DNA of 64,000 nt from Nevskiaceae bacterium (GTDB lineage Bacteria > Pseudomonadota > Gammaproteobacteria > Nevskiales > Nevskiaceae): the NCBI GenBank assembly GCA_004298465.1, contig SCRT01000003.1, forward strand, positions 1-64,000, written 5' to 3'. Numbering within the stretch: the first letter of the stretch is position 1; each line of letters begins with the position of its first letter. The notes beneath the pieces were generated by a model, which saw only the letters and a program-made list of their open reading frames with translations, did not search any database and was not told the origin of the DNA. Below are positions 36,921 through 44,978 of the stretch, piece after piece. The translations under genes and the position numbers were made by a program.

Positions 36921-37721
36921 ATGCCCGATCTCATCAACGTCATCCTGCTCGGCATCATCGAGGGCATCACAGAGTTCCTGCCGATCTCGAGCACCGGACA
37001 TCTGCTGATCGCGGAACGCTGGCTGGGCCAACGCTCCGACCTGTTCAACATCGGCATCCAGGCCGGCGCGATCCTCGCCATCACGTTGATCTACCGCCAG
37101 CAGATCTGGCAGCTGCTCACCGGCTGGAAAGACCCGGAAACCCGCACCTACCTGCTGAAGCTGGTGGCCGCATTCGTCATCACTTCCGCGCTGGGGCTGG
37201 TCGCGATCAAGCTCGGCTTCAAGCTGCCGACCTCGATCACGCCGGTGGCCTGGGCGCTGGTCATCGGCGGCGTGTGGATGATCGTGGCCGAAAAGCTGGC
37301 CGAACGGCGCCCGGAATCAACCCAGGTGACGTGGACGGTGGCGATCCTGGTCGGCATCGCGCAGATCGTCGCCGGCATCTTCCCCGGTACGTCGCGTTCC
37401 GCCAGCACCATCTTTGCCGCGATGCTGTTCGGCACCAACAACCGTTCCGCCGCCACCCAGTTCGCGTTTCTGGTCGGCATCCCCACCATGTTCGCCGCCA
37501 CTGCCGTCGAGCTTCTGAAGATTTTCGCCAGCGGCGAAACGGCACAGGTGGACTGGTCCGGCTTCGGCGTGGGCTTCCTGACCTCGATGATCGTCGCCTT
37601 CATCGCCGTGAAATGGCTGCTGCGCTACATCCGCACGCACCGCTTCACCGTATTCGCCGTCTACCGCATCGTGCTGGGCGTGGCCTTGTTGGGGCTGCCA
37701 TTGCTGGCGACGTTCGGCTAG
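36921..37721 (+). CDS. uppP: undecaprenyl-diphosphate phosphatase
   Basis: A 266-residue integral membrane enzyme with about eight helices. It recycles undecaprenyl diphosphate to the monophosphate lipid carrier for peptidoglycan and O-antigen. Signatures are GIIEGITEFLPISSTGHLLI (Glu-rich active loop, residues about 10-29) and PGTSRSASTI (about 155-164). It frees phosphate and sits inside the phosphate island, although I found no clear PHO box before it. Convergent with the PlcP-like gene. Confidence 0.95.
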   Translation: MPDLINVILLGIIEGITEFLPISSTGHLLIAERWLGQRSDLFNIGIQAGAILAITLIYRQQIWQLLTGWKDPETRTYLLKLVAAFVITSALGLVAIKLGFKLPTSITPVAWALVIGGVWMIVAEKLAERRPESTQVTWTVAILVGIAQIVAGIFPGTSRSASTIFAAMLFGTNNRSAATQFAFLVGIPTMFAATAVELLKIFASGETAQVDWSGFGVGFLTSMIVAFIAVKWLLRYIRTHRFTVFAVYRIVLGVALLGLPLLATFG

Positions 37722-37730
37722 GACACCGGA

Positions 37731-37749
37731 GGCACGCCGCCAGCGTGCC
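37731..37749. terminator. bidirectional hairpin between uppP and the PlcP-like gene
   Basis: GGCACGC and GCGTGCC form a perfect 7-bp stem around a 5-nt loop, exactly between two convergent stops. No T run follows, so termination efficiency is uncertain. Confidence 0.5.
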
Positions 37750-37753
37750 CATT

Positions 37754-38617
37754 TCACACCGCTCGCGGCACCAGCACGAGCGCTGGAAGCGATTTTTGCA
37801 GGGGTTTGTTGCTGCGCAACGGGACATCGGCGGCAGGTGGCCAGCGCAGGATCTCGATGTCGCCGCGCTCGTTTTCCACCAGGGCGGTGCAATTCTCCAC
37901 CCAATCCCCGCAGTTGTGATACTGGATGCCGGCGATGTCGCGAATCTCGGCGTGGTGGATGTGCCCGGAGACGATGCCGTCATAATCGCGCCGGCGGCAT
38001 TCAGTCGCAACCGCGTCTTCGAAGTTGGACACGACGTTGACGGCGATCTTGACGTGGCGCTTGGCAAAGGCCGACAAAGACCATTCCTTCATCCCCAGCA
38101 GACGCAGGCTCTTGTTGAGGCGACGGCTGAATTCCATCGAGGCGTCATAGATCACGTCCCCGACCACGGCCAGCCACCGGTGGTGGCGCACGATGGTGTC
38201 GAAGACGTCGCCGTGCAATACCAGCAGACGCCGGCCATCGGCAGTGCGATGCTCGGCCTCGTCCACCACCTCGATGTTGCCCAGCGACAACCCGGTGCGC
38301 GTGAACTTGCGCAGGAATTCATCGTGGTTGCCGGTGACATACACCACCCGCGTGCCACGCTTGGCCTTGGTCAGCACACTGCGCACCACGTTGCTGTGTG
38401 CCTGCGGCCAATAGAACGTTGAACGCAGCCGCCAGCCGTCGATGATGTCGCCCACTAGATAGAGCGTGTCGCAGTCGATGCTCTTGAGGAAGGCCGTGAG
38501 CTGTTCCGCACGACAGCCGGCTGTGCCCAGATGCACGTCGGAAATCCACACCGTGCGGTAGTGGATCCGTGCCGTGCCGTCGTCCGTCACTGTCGCTGTC
38601 TTCATCTCGTTTTTCAT
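37754..38617 (-). CDS. plcP: PlcP-like metallophosphoesterase (UDP-2,3-diacylglucosamine diphosphatase family)
   Basis: A 287-residue calcineurin-like phosphoesterase with all metal motifs: WISDVHLGT, VGDIIDGW, TGNHDEF, LHGDVFD and SGHIHHA. Automatic tools usually call such proteins LpxH-like, but the length and the company of a divergent glycosyltransferase and PHO boxes match PlcP. PlcP is the phospholipase C that, under phosphate limitation, cuts membrane phospholipids to diacylglycerol so glycolipids can be made. PHO-type repeats sit on its own strand at 38650-38678. ATG 38617 used; Met at 38605 is an alternative. Confidence 0.78.
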   Translation of the reverse strand: MKNEMKTATVTDDGTARIHYRTVWISDVHLGTAGCRAEQLTAFLKSIDCDTLYLVGDIIDGWRLRSTFYWPQAHSNVVRSVLTKAKRGTRVVYVTGNHDEFLRKFTRTGLSLGNIEVVDEAEHRTADGRRLLVLHGDVFDTIVRHHRWLAVVGDVIYDASMEFSRRLNKSLRLLGMKEWSLSAFAKRHVKIAVNVVSNFEDAVATECRRRDYDGIVSGHIHHAEIRDIAGIQYHNCGDWVENCTALVENERGDIEILRWPPAADVPLRSNKPLQKSLPALVLVPRAV

Positions 38618-38649
38618 GTGTGCAGCATGATCCGCGACGATGGCCCGAA

Positions 38650-38678
38650 TGTGACGCGTCGATGACGAAACAATGACG
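38650..38678 (-). promoter_or_regulatory. PHO box facing the PlcP-like gene
   Basis: Read on the minus strand, CGTCATT, CGTCATC and CGTCACA follow each other with an 11-bp period (plus-strand starts 38672, 38661, 38650). The GTCA core is kept in all three. It lies 33-61 bp upstream of ATG 38617. Confidence 0.65.
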
Positions 38679-38686
38679 CCGCACGC

Positions 38687-38704
38687 TTGTCATGGCCCCG
38701 TCAC
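38687..38704 (+). promoter_or_regulatory. PHO box facing the glycosyltransferase
   Basis: TTGTCAT (38687-38693) and CCGTCAC (38698-38704) are 11 bp apart. A -10 would fall around CATTAC (38712-38717), placing the transcript start within a few bases of ATG 38728, so the message may be almost leaderless. Confidence 0.6.
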
Positions 38705-38727
38705 ACAAGGCCATTACCGTGCCGGCC

Positions 38728-39855
38728 ATGAAAATCGCCTACGGTGTGATGGGCTACGGGCGGGGCCACGCTTCCCGCGTGACGGCGGTGCTACCAGCCC
38801 TGATGCGAGACCACGAAGTCACGGTTTTCGCTGGCGGTGAGGCCTACGACTTCCTGGCGACACGGTTCCCGACCGTGCGTATTCCAACCCTGGGTTATGT
38901 CTACGGTCGGCACGATGGTCGACAGCTCGGCTACTCGCTGCTGGCGACGCTTCGCAACAACATACCTCTGTTGACGGAACTGGCCACCGAAACTGGCAGC
39001 TTCCGCTACGTCGTGGAAGCATTCCGCCGACTGCAGATCGAGCTGGTGATCTCGGACTCGGAAGCCTGGACCCTGCGCGCGGGGCAGCGTCTGGGCCTGC
39101 CACGCATCGGCTTCGACCACATCGGGGTACTCGCCTGGTGCCGGCAGCAACTGCCGCCGGAGCTGTGGCTGGCAGGTCAGCGCGATGCGCTGGCTTATCG
39201 GGCCCTGATGGGCGTGCCGGAACGGCTTCTGGTGTCCAGCTTCTACCCCGCCCCGCCAAAGTCCGCCAATACCCGCGTCATCGGCCCTGTACTGCGCGAG
39301 AGTGTGCAGTACGCCCAACCGCAGGATCACGGCCACCTGCTGGTCTACCTCAACCGTGGAACCCGGCAGTACCAGCCGCACATCCACGCCGCCCTGCGGA
39401 CGCTGAATCGGCCCGTGATCATCTACGGCGCCGGACACACCGGCACCGAAGGCAACGTCGAATTCCGCCCCATCGACGGCACCGCCTTCGTACGCGACCT
39501 GTCGCAGTGCCACGCCGTGATGGCGACTTCCGGCAACCAGCTCATCAGCGAGGCGCTGCATCTCGGCAAGCCGATCCTGGCCCTGCCGGAAGATGCCTTC
39601 GAACAACAGCTCAATGCCTGGATGGTGGAGCGCATGGACGTGGGCGCGCGTGCCGGGCTCACCAGCCTGAAAGGGGACGACATCCAGCGCTTCCTGGACC
39701 TGCACGGGCACTATTGCGCCAACCTGGCATCCATTCCCCCCGAGCCCCCGGACACCGCGGCCGAGATCCTGCGCGGCTATATCCGCGAACTGCGCGGCAC
39801 CCGCTCACGCCCGCCGCTCAAGCCCATCGGCCGCCTCGCGCGCCTGCTGGTGTGA
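38728..39855 (+). CDS. GT-B glycosyltransferase, candidate glycolipid synthase
   Basis: A 375-residue GT-B fold protein of the MurG / MJ1255-like group: MKIAYGVMGYGRGHASRV, later FDHIGVLAWCRQQLP, HLLVYLNRGTRQ and a C-terminal nucleotide-sugar block ATSGNQLISEALHLGKPILALP. It shares a 110-bp divergent promoter region with the PlcP-like gene, both with PHO boxes. The likely job is to transfer a sugar to diacylglycerol released by PlcP (the Agt role), but the family differs from some known Agt proteins. I start at 38728, the conserved N-terminus, because ATG 38692 lies inside the PHO box. Confidence 0.75.
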   Translation: MKIAYGVMGYGRGHASRVTAVLPALMRDHEVTVFAGGEAYDFLATRFPTVRIPTLGYVYGRHDGRQLGYSLLATLRNNIPLLTELATETGSFRYVVEAFRRLQIELVISDSEAWTLRAGQRLGLPRIGFDHIGVLAWCRQQLPPELWLAGQRDALAYRALMGVPERLLVSSFYPAPPKSANTRVIGPVLRESVQYAQPQDHGHLLVYLNRGTRQYQPHIHAALRTLNRPVIIYGAGHTGTEGNVEFRPIDGTAFVRDLSQCHAVMATSGNQLISEALHLGKPILALPEDAFEQQLNAWMVERMDVGARAGLTSLKGDDIQRFLDLHGHYCANLASIPPEPPDTAAEILRGYIRELRGTRSRPPLKPIGRLARLLV

Positions 39856-39885
39856 CGTCTCTCCTCACCTCCTGACAACCCCGCC

Positions 39886-39914
39886 GTGTCACAAGACCGA
39901 CATATGGGCGTCAT
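39886..39914 (+). promoter_or_regulatory. PHO box before olsBA
   Basis: GTGTCAC, CCGACAT and GCGTCAT start at 39886, 39897 and 39908 (period 11). The operon starts at 40032. Phosphate control of olsBA is known in other proteobacteria. Confidence 0.65.
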
Positions 39915-40031
39915 CTTCCTTCAATCCTCGGCCGACACACTGCGCGCCGATCAAGCGGCGGCACCGATGGCGCCACGCCAGCAGAGCGGCCACCACCGGG
40001 CAACCGCCCATCGCCAGCAACCGGAGTTTTC

Positions 40032-40841
40032 ATGACCCTGGAACAGGATTCACGATATCTGCAAAGCTCCACACGGTTCAGCGTCGGCTTCGCGCAGACC
40101 CCGCAGGAAGTTCTGGAAACGCAGCAACTGCGTTATCGCATCTTCGCCGGCGAACTCGGCGCCACGATCAACGGCGGCGAGCCGGACGTGGACCGCGACA
40201 GCTACGACGAATGGTGCCATCACCTGCTGGTACGTGACCTCGAAAGCGGCCGGGTCATCGCCTGCACGCGCTTACTCACCGACGACCAGGCGCGTTGTGC
40301 CGGCGGCTTTTATTCCGCCGGCGAATTCGACCTGCGGATGCTCGATGCGTTGCCGGGCCGGGTGCTGGAAGTCGGCCGCACCTGCGTCGACGCCGACTAC
40401 CGCAACGGTGCCGTCATCGCCCTGCTGTGGTCGGGGCTGGCCGAATTCGTCATGCGGGAGTGCTTCGACTACCTGTTCGGCTGCGCCAGCATCGGCTTGC
40501 AGGACGGTGCGGCCAATGCCCACGCGCTGCTGCAGAAGATCAGGGCGCGCCACATGGCACCACCGTGGCAACGTGTTCGGCCGCACATCGCGCTGCCGGC
40601 GGTCGATGCCCGGCCGGACGGCGAGGTGCGGATGCCGCCGCTACTGAAAGCCTATTTCAGCCTCGGCGGCAAAGCCTGCGGAGAACCGTACTGGGATCGC
40701 GATTTCCACTGTGCGGATGTGTTCGTGCTGGTGAACGTCAGCGACTTGCACGGACGTTATGTGCGCCACTTCCTGCGCCAGGGCCGTGTCGACGGCAGCA
40801 CTCGGGTGCGCCCCGCGGTCACCGCGGCGCGTCCGAATTGA
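40032..40841 (+). CDS. olsB: ornithine-acyl-ACP N-acyltransferase
   Basis: A 269-residue OlsB. It makes lyso-ornithine lipid by transferring a 3-hydroxyacyl chain from ACP to ornithine. The family blocks are complete: ETQQLRYRIFAGELGA, CHHLLVRDLESGRVIACTRLL, GGFYSAGEFDLRML, LEVGRTCVDADYRNGAVIALLW, LFGCASIG and the C-terminal LLKAYFSLGGKACGEPYWD, FVLVNVSDLHGRYVRHFL. GGAG precedes the ATG. Its stop overlaps the TTG start of olsA, the standard operon. Confidence 0.88.
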   Translation: MTLEQDSRYLQSSTRFSVGFAQTPQEVLETQQLRYRIFAGELGATINGGEPDVDRDSYDEWCHHLLVRDLESGRVIACTRLLTDDQARCAGGFYSAGEFDLRMLDALPGRVLEVGRTCVDADYRNGAVIALLWSGLAEFVMRECFDYLFGCASIGLQDGAANAHALLQKIRARHMAPPWQRVRPHIALPAVDARPDGEVRMPPLLKAYFSLGGKACGEPYWDRDFHCADVFVLVNVSDLHGRYVRHFLRQGRVDGSTRVRPAVTAARPN

Positions 40842-41623
40842 ACCGCACCACGCGCGCGCACGCGCGCGCCATCCTTCGCGCCGCGTGCCTCAGCCTGCAT
40901 GTAGCGGTCGGCATGCTGCTGGTGCTGGCCATCCTGCTGCCGGGCGCCAGGCAGCTATCGCGCGAACGCCTGACACGTTGGTGGAACGCCGGACTGTTGC
41001 GGCTTCTCCATGTGCGGGTGCTGCAGCACGGCAGCGTGGGCCCCACACCGCAACTCGTGGTCGCCAACCACGTCTCGTGGCTGGATATTTCGGTGCTCGC
41101 CGCCTCCATCGAAACCCGCTTCGTGGCCAAGGCCGAAGTAAGGGCATGGCCACTGGCCGGCAGCCTGGCGACGGCTGCCGGCACGTTCTATCTGCAGCGC
41201 GGAGCGGGGGAAACACAGGCGTTGATCGCGCGCCTGCGCCGCCACTTGCTTGCCGGCGGGCGCGTTGCAGTGTTCCCCGAAGGCACGACGACGCCCGGAG
41301 ATCGCCTGCTGCGTTTCCAGCCACGCCTGTTCGCTGCGGCCCTGGGAACCGGCTGCACGGTGCAGCCGGTTGCCTTGCGCTACGGGCCGGATGCCAACGG
41401 GGACAACATCGCTGCCTTCGTCGGCCAGCAGAGCCTGGCCGCCAACCTGTGGCGATTGCTGCATGCGCGCGAACTGGTGGTTGAAGTCAGCTTCTGTCCG
41501 CCAGTAGGCGACGGCTGCACGAACCGCGATGCACTGGCACGCAATGCGCAATGCGCCATCGCTGCCGCGCTGATATTGCCGGTACCGTGTGAACGGATCC
41601 CGGCACGACGTCTGGCCGCCTGA
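40838..41623 (+). CDS. olsA: lyso-ornithine lipid O-acyltransferase
   Basis: A 261-residue PlsC-type membrane acyltransferase that adds the second acyl chain to lyso-ornithine lipid. It has an N-terminal membrane helix (LSLHVAVGMLLVLAILLPG), the HxxxxD motif in NHVSWLDI, FVAKAEVRAWPLAG and VAVFPEGTTTPGD. Pairing with olsB decides between OlsA and general 1-acylglycerol-3-phosphate acyltransferase. TTG 40838 overlaps the olsB stop; no better start keeps the N-terminal helix. Confidence 0.87.
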   Translation: MNRTTRAHARAILRAACLSLHVAVGMLLVLAILLPGARQLSRERLTRWWNAGLLRLLHVRVLQHGSVGPTPQLVVANHVSWLDISVLAASIETRFVAKAEVRAWPLAGSLATAAGTFYLQRGAGETQALIARLRRHLLAGGRVAVFPEGTTTPGDRLLRFQPRLFAAALGTGCTVQPVALRYGPDANGDNIAAFVGQQSLAANLWRLLHARELVVEVSFCPPVGDGCTNRDALARNAQCAIAAALILPVPCERIPARRLAA

Positions 41624-41698
41624 CCGACCCTTCTCCGGCCAACCGCCGGAACCTTTCTGCAGCCCGCTGCCTCTAGTTGGCAACAGGAGGCATTACCC

Positions 41699-42442
41699 AT
41701 GCCGGATGCAGGTCCGCACGACCCCACCGTTTACACGTCGAAATCGCTGGCGGAGTTGGCGGTGCTTGCCCAGCAGGGCCAGATGGAGGCTTTTCGGCAT
41801 ATCGTCGAGCGCTGCAACCAGGCTTTGTTCCGCGCCGCCGTAGCGGTGCTCAGGGACGACGACGAAGCGCAGGACGCGGTGCAGGACGCCTACATCAGCG
41901 CCTACCGGCATATCGACAGCTTCCGCGGCGACGCTTCGCTCCTCACCTGGCTGCGGCGCATCGTGCTCAACAACTGCTACCGCCGCCTGCAAAACCGGCA
42001 TCCCACCCTCGACATCGAAACGGTCGAAACCCTCGAAGACGAATCGCAGATGCAAACCCTTTCCGCGAGGCACGACATGGACGACCCTGCCCGACACACC
42101 GCGCGTGCCGAGATCCGCGAACGCGTGGAGCTGGCCGTCATGAAGCTGCCGGATGCGTTCCGCGTCGTCTTCATGCTGCGCGATGTCGAACAATGCAGCG
42201 TTCTGGAAACCGCGGAGGCACTCGACATCCGCCCCGAGACGGTCAAGACGCGCCTGTTCCGTGCCCGCCGCCTGCTGCGGCAGTCGCTGCAGGCCGAACT
42301 TTCATCGGCACTCGCCGATGCCTTCCCGTTCCTCGGTACGCGCTGCGCCGGCCTGACCGACCGCGTGATGACGCAGCTGCAAAACGCAGCGGGCGACAGC
42401 GCAGTACCTGACAAAGCACGCACGACCCACGCGCCCGAATAG
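41699..42442 (+). CDS. ECF RNA polymerase sigma factor with C-terminal extension
   Basis: A 247-residue RpoE-type sigma factor. Region 2: DDEAQDAVQDAYISAYRHIDSF and TWLRRIVLNNCYRRLQ. Region 4: MKLPDAFRVVFMLRDVEQCSVLETAEALDIRPETVKTRLFRARRLL. About 40 further residues (FPFLGTRCAGLTDRVMTQL) form an extension found in one ECF group, possibly regulatory. AGGAGG lies about 10 bp before the ATG. No anti-sigma factor is adjacent; the next gene is a cytochrome lipoprotein, a pairing that suggests redox control. Confidence 0.92.
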   Translation: MPDAGPHDPTVYTSKSLAELAVLAQQGQMEAFRHIVERCNQALFRAAVAVLRDDDEAQDAVQDAYISAYRHIDSFRGDASLLTWLRRIVLNNCYRRLQNRHPTLDIETVETLEDESQMQTLSARHDMDDPARHTARAEIRERVELAVMKLPDAFRVVFMLRDVEQCSVLETAEALDIRPETVKTRLFRARRLLRQSLQAELSSALADAFPFLGTRCAGLTDRVMTQLQNAAGDSAVPDKARTTHAPE

Positions 42443-42492
42443 ATTTCACAACCCATTTTCGACACAGGCGCACCCGCGCACAGGAGGGAGAT

Positions 42493-44043
42493 ATGCGACA
42501 CACCAGAACATCCGCGCACGTTCCCGGCAAGGCATTCGCCACGTTCAGGACTGCAGGGCTCGTTGCGTTGGCGGCCAGCGGCGCCTTGCTGCTCGGAGCC
42601 TGCGATGACAACAACCACTCGAACACACCTAACCCGACGGCAAGTTTCCAAGACGCCGCCCACGCCTTCGCACGCGGCGGTGCGGTGGACGGTGGCAACG
42701 TCGGCCCGACCGACCTGGCGGCCGCCGGCGGCGCGAACAGCCAGCTCGTCAAGGACGGCCAAAACGTCTTCCGCTACTGGACGTTCGGCGATGAGCAAGT
42801 GTGGACCGACACGCTGAAGATGAACCAGGTCATCGAATCCAAGGTGGACCCGGCCACGGCCCTGAGCGTGGGCCTGAAGGTGGACATGGATGCCCTGCCG
42901 CAAGCGGTGGTGAATGGCGTGGTAAACGGCAGCATTCCACTCAACGATCCACAGACCACACTTGCGCTCATCCAGTTGAACGCGGTCGTCGGCGTGAAGG
43001 GTGAAGTGAGCACGAACCCCACTACCGGCAAACTCCAGCTCGACCGCGTCGGCGTTACTTGTGCGCTGTGCCATTCCACCGTCGACAACGCGGCGAACGT
43101 GGCGACGGGTGGGAAGCTGCCCGACGGCATCGGCCATCGCCACGACGGCTGGCCGAACCGTGACCTGAACCCCGGCGCCATCATCGCGTTGTCGCCAGCC
43201 ATCGCCTCGGCTCCGGCAGCTGCCGATGGCACGGCGCGAGCCGCCGTCTACAATTCGTGGGGCCCCGGCCACTACGACCCGCGCTTCAACATCGACAACA
43301 AGAACCAGTCCGCAGCCGTCATCCCGCCGGCCTTCGGCCTGGACGGCATCCACAGCATCACGTTTTCGGGTGACGGTTCCGAACTCGCCTACTGGAACCG
43401 CTATGTCGGCGTGACGCAGATGGGCGGACAGGGGGTGATGGCCGACCCACGCCTGCCCGATCCGCTGGGAGCCACAACCCCGATGGACCGTGACCAACGC
43501 GGCACTGGAACGGACTGCGCCACCGATATCACGGTGAACGGCACGGCGATCAAGATCGGCGGCCAGAACATCACCGGCAGTGACGGCAAGGTGGACTGCA
43601 CCAGCAACTACCTGCCGGCCCTGCAGGCCTACCAGCAATCGTTGCCGGCGCCCAAGCCCGCGGACGTGGACGGTTTCGCCAACAACCATCCGGTTGTCGC
43701 GGCGAACCTGACACCGAACCCGAACGCCAGCGCCGCGAACGGGCAGGCCGTGTTCGCCAAGGACTGCGCCAGCTGCCACAGTGGCGCCGCCTTCACGGAC
43801 GCCAACACCGGGCTCCACCCGATGGAAGCTTCGGCGGCGCCAGACCAGACCTATCTCGAACGCTCGGCCTCAAAGATGTGGCGTACCTCGCCACTGCCCG
43901 GCCTGTGGATGCACCCGCCGTATTTTCACGACGGCTCCGCCGCCACGCTCGCGGCCGTGGTGACGGCGTACAACACAAAGCTGAACCTGAACCTGAGCGC
44001 CCAGGATCAGGCCGATCTCGTGGAATATCTCAAGTCCCTCTGA
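42493..44043 (+). CDS. cytochrome c lipoprotein with two CxxCH motifs
   Basis: A 516-residue lipoprotein: signal peptide with lipobox LLGAC at about residues 33-37, then a c-type cytochrome with CALCH near residue 193 and CASCH near 425. The C-terminal third (ANGQAVFAKDCASCHSGAAFTD, then SPLPGLWMHPPYFHDGSAATL) resembles the di-heme peroxidase/MauG-related group, but the central part is unlike catalytic peroxidases. It is probably an envelope electron carrier or oxidase component. GGAGGGAG precedes the ATG. Preceded by an ECF sigma gene and followed by a strong terminator. Confidence 0.85.
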   Translation: MRHTRTSAHVPGKAFATFRTAGLVALAASGALLLGACDDNNHSNTPNPTASFQDAAHAFARGGAVDGGNVGPTDLAAAGGANSQLVKDGQNVFRYWTFGDEQVWTDTLKMNQVIESKVDPATALSVGLKVDMDALPQAVVNGVVNGSIPLNDPQTTLALIQLNAVVGVKGEVSTNPTTGKLQLDRVGVTCALCHSTVDNAANVATGGKLPDGIGHRHDGWPNRDLNPGAIIALSPAIASAPAAADGTARAAVYNSWGPGHYDPRFNIDNKNQSAAVIPPAFGLDGIHSITFSGDGSELAYWNRYVGVTQMGGQGVMADPRLPDPLGATTPMDRDQRGTGTDCATDITVNGTAIKIGGQNITGSDGKVDCTSNYLPALQAYQQSLPAPKPADVDGFANNHPVVAANLTPNPNASAANGQAVFAKDCASCHSGAAFTDANTGLHPMEASAAPDQTYLERSASKMWRTSPLPGLWMHPPYFHDGSAATLAAVVTAYNTKLNLNLSAQDQADLVEYLKSL

Positions 44044-44070
44044 CGTCTCCCGCATAGACGTTGCAACTCG

Positions 44071-44099
44071 CCTGCCGGCTTCAACCGGCAGGCTTTTTT
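44071..44099 (+). terminator. Rho-independent terminator
   Basis: CCTGCCGG (44071-44078) pairs perfectly with CCGGCAGG (44085-44092) around a 6-nt loop and is followed by six T. It ends the cytochrome gene. Confidence 0.9.
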
Positions 44100-44145
44100 A
44101 TGGGCGCGGCGTTGCCACCAGGGAGGATGGACGAGGCAGGGTCAT

Positions 44146-44170
44146 CACAAGATGTCGGTGGTATCTTGTG
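44146..44170. repeat. short perfect hairpin
   Basis: CACAAGAT (44146-44153) and ATCTTGTG (44163-44170) form an 8-bp stem around a 9-nt loop in the 340-bp gap between the cytochrome gene and slyD. No gene is present in this gap; it also holds the terminator and the REP-like element. Confidence 0.45.
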
Positions 44171-44265
44171 CCGCCGAACGCCAGCGCTTCACCCGCGGGC
44201 CGGCCGGCAGGAGCCGCAGTGTACGTGGGAGTACATGAGGATTCCGAGCATCGCCATCTTTAATT

Positions 44266-44339
44266 CTTGTGTTGGAGCCCACCTGCAGGCGACCAGTACC
44301 ACCGGCTGGGTTGGTCGCGTGCAGACGCGCTCCTACAAG
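44266..44339. repeat. REP-like inverted repeat
   Basis: The left arm (44266-44295, CTTGTGTTGGAGC... to GACCA) is an imperfect reverse complement of the right arm (44312-44339, TGGTCGC... to CTCCTACAAG). The arms share CTTGT, GGAGC, CTGCA and GCGACCA. Short palindromic units carrying GTAGGAGC are typical REP elements of this part of the gammaproteobacteria, often spread in hundreds of copies. I saw only this pair in the window. Confidence 0.55.
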
Positions 44340-44384
44340 CGCCCTCGCGCGAGATATCGAGCACAGCAGGTTTCCAGGGTTTCC

Positions 44385-44864
44385 TCAGTGGTGGTGATCG
44401 TGCGGCCCGTGCACGTGGCCGTGGACGATTTCCTCGGGGCTGGCTTCGCGCACATCCACGACTTCCACGTCGAAGTGCAGGGTCTGCCCGGCAAGCGGAT
44501 GGTTGCCGTCCACTGTGACCTGCCCGTCTGCCACCTGCGTGACAACGACACTGACCGGGCCGCCGTCGGTTTCCGCCGTGAAGCGCATGCCCGGCTTGAC
44601 TTCGGTGTCGCCAAACGCGGAAGCCGGGACGACCTGCACGAGCTGTTCACGATGCAATCCGTAGCCGTCTTCCGGCGACACGTCGACTTTCAGGGTTTCG
44701 CCCGCAACCTTGCCCACCAATGCGCGCTCCAGCCCGGAAACGATGTTGCCACCGCCGTGCAGGTAGCTGAGCGGTTCGTGCCCGCGCGACGAGTCGAGCG
44801 TCTTGCCGTCATCATCGGTCAGCGTGTAGTGAAAGGAGGCGACACGGCGGTCGGCGATCTGCAT
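44385..44864 (-). CDS. slyD: FKBP-type peptidyl-prolyl isomerase, SlyD-like
   Basis: A 159-residue SlyD-type FKBP. The FKBP core is split by the insert-in-flap chaperone domain: FHYTLTDDDGKTLDSS, PLSYLHGGGNIVSGLERALVG, then VSPEDGYG, LVQVVPASAFGD, and VDGNHPLAGQTLHFDV. The tail is His-rich (HGHVHGPHDHHH), shorter than E. coli SlyD, and likely binds nickel or other metals. It speeds proline isomerisation and acts as a chaperone in the cytoplasm. I start at ATG 44864; the frame is open further upstream without similarity. Confidence 0.92.
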   Translation of the reverse strand: MQIADRRVASFHYTLTDDDGKTLDSSRGHEPLSYLHGGGNIVSGLERALVGKVAGETLKVDVSPEDGYGLHREQLVQVVPASAFGDTEVKPGMRFTAETDGGPVSVVVTQVADGQVTVDGNHPLAGQTLHFDVEVVDVREASPEEIVHGHVHGPHDHHH

Positions 44865-44978
44865 GCGGACATTCCGGTTGAAGGGCGCCCATGCTAACGG
44901 AAGACGCGCAGCGCGTTGGGCTGCACCACTACACTGTCGGCTCCGGGTTCGTTGCCCGAAACCTCGCTGGAGCCTTAC

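Noticed and set aside
41977-43818. Open frame of 613 codons opposite the sigma factor and cytochrome genes
   Set aside because: Antisense shadow across two clear genes.
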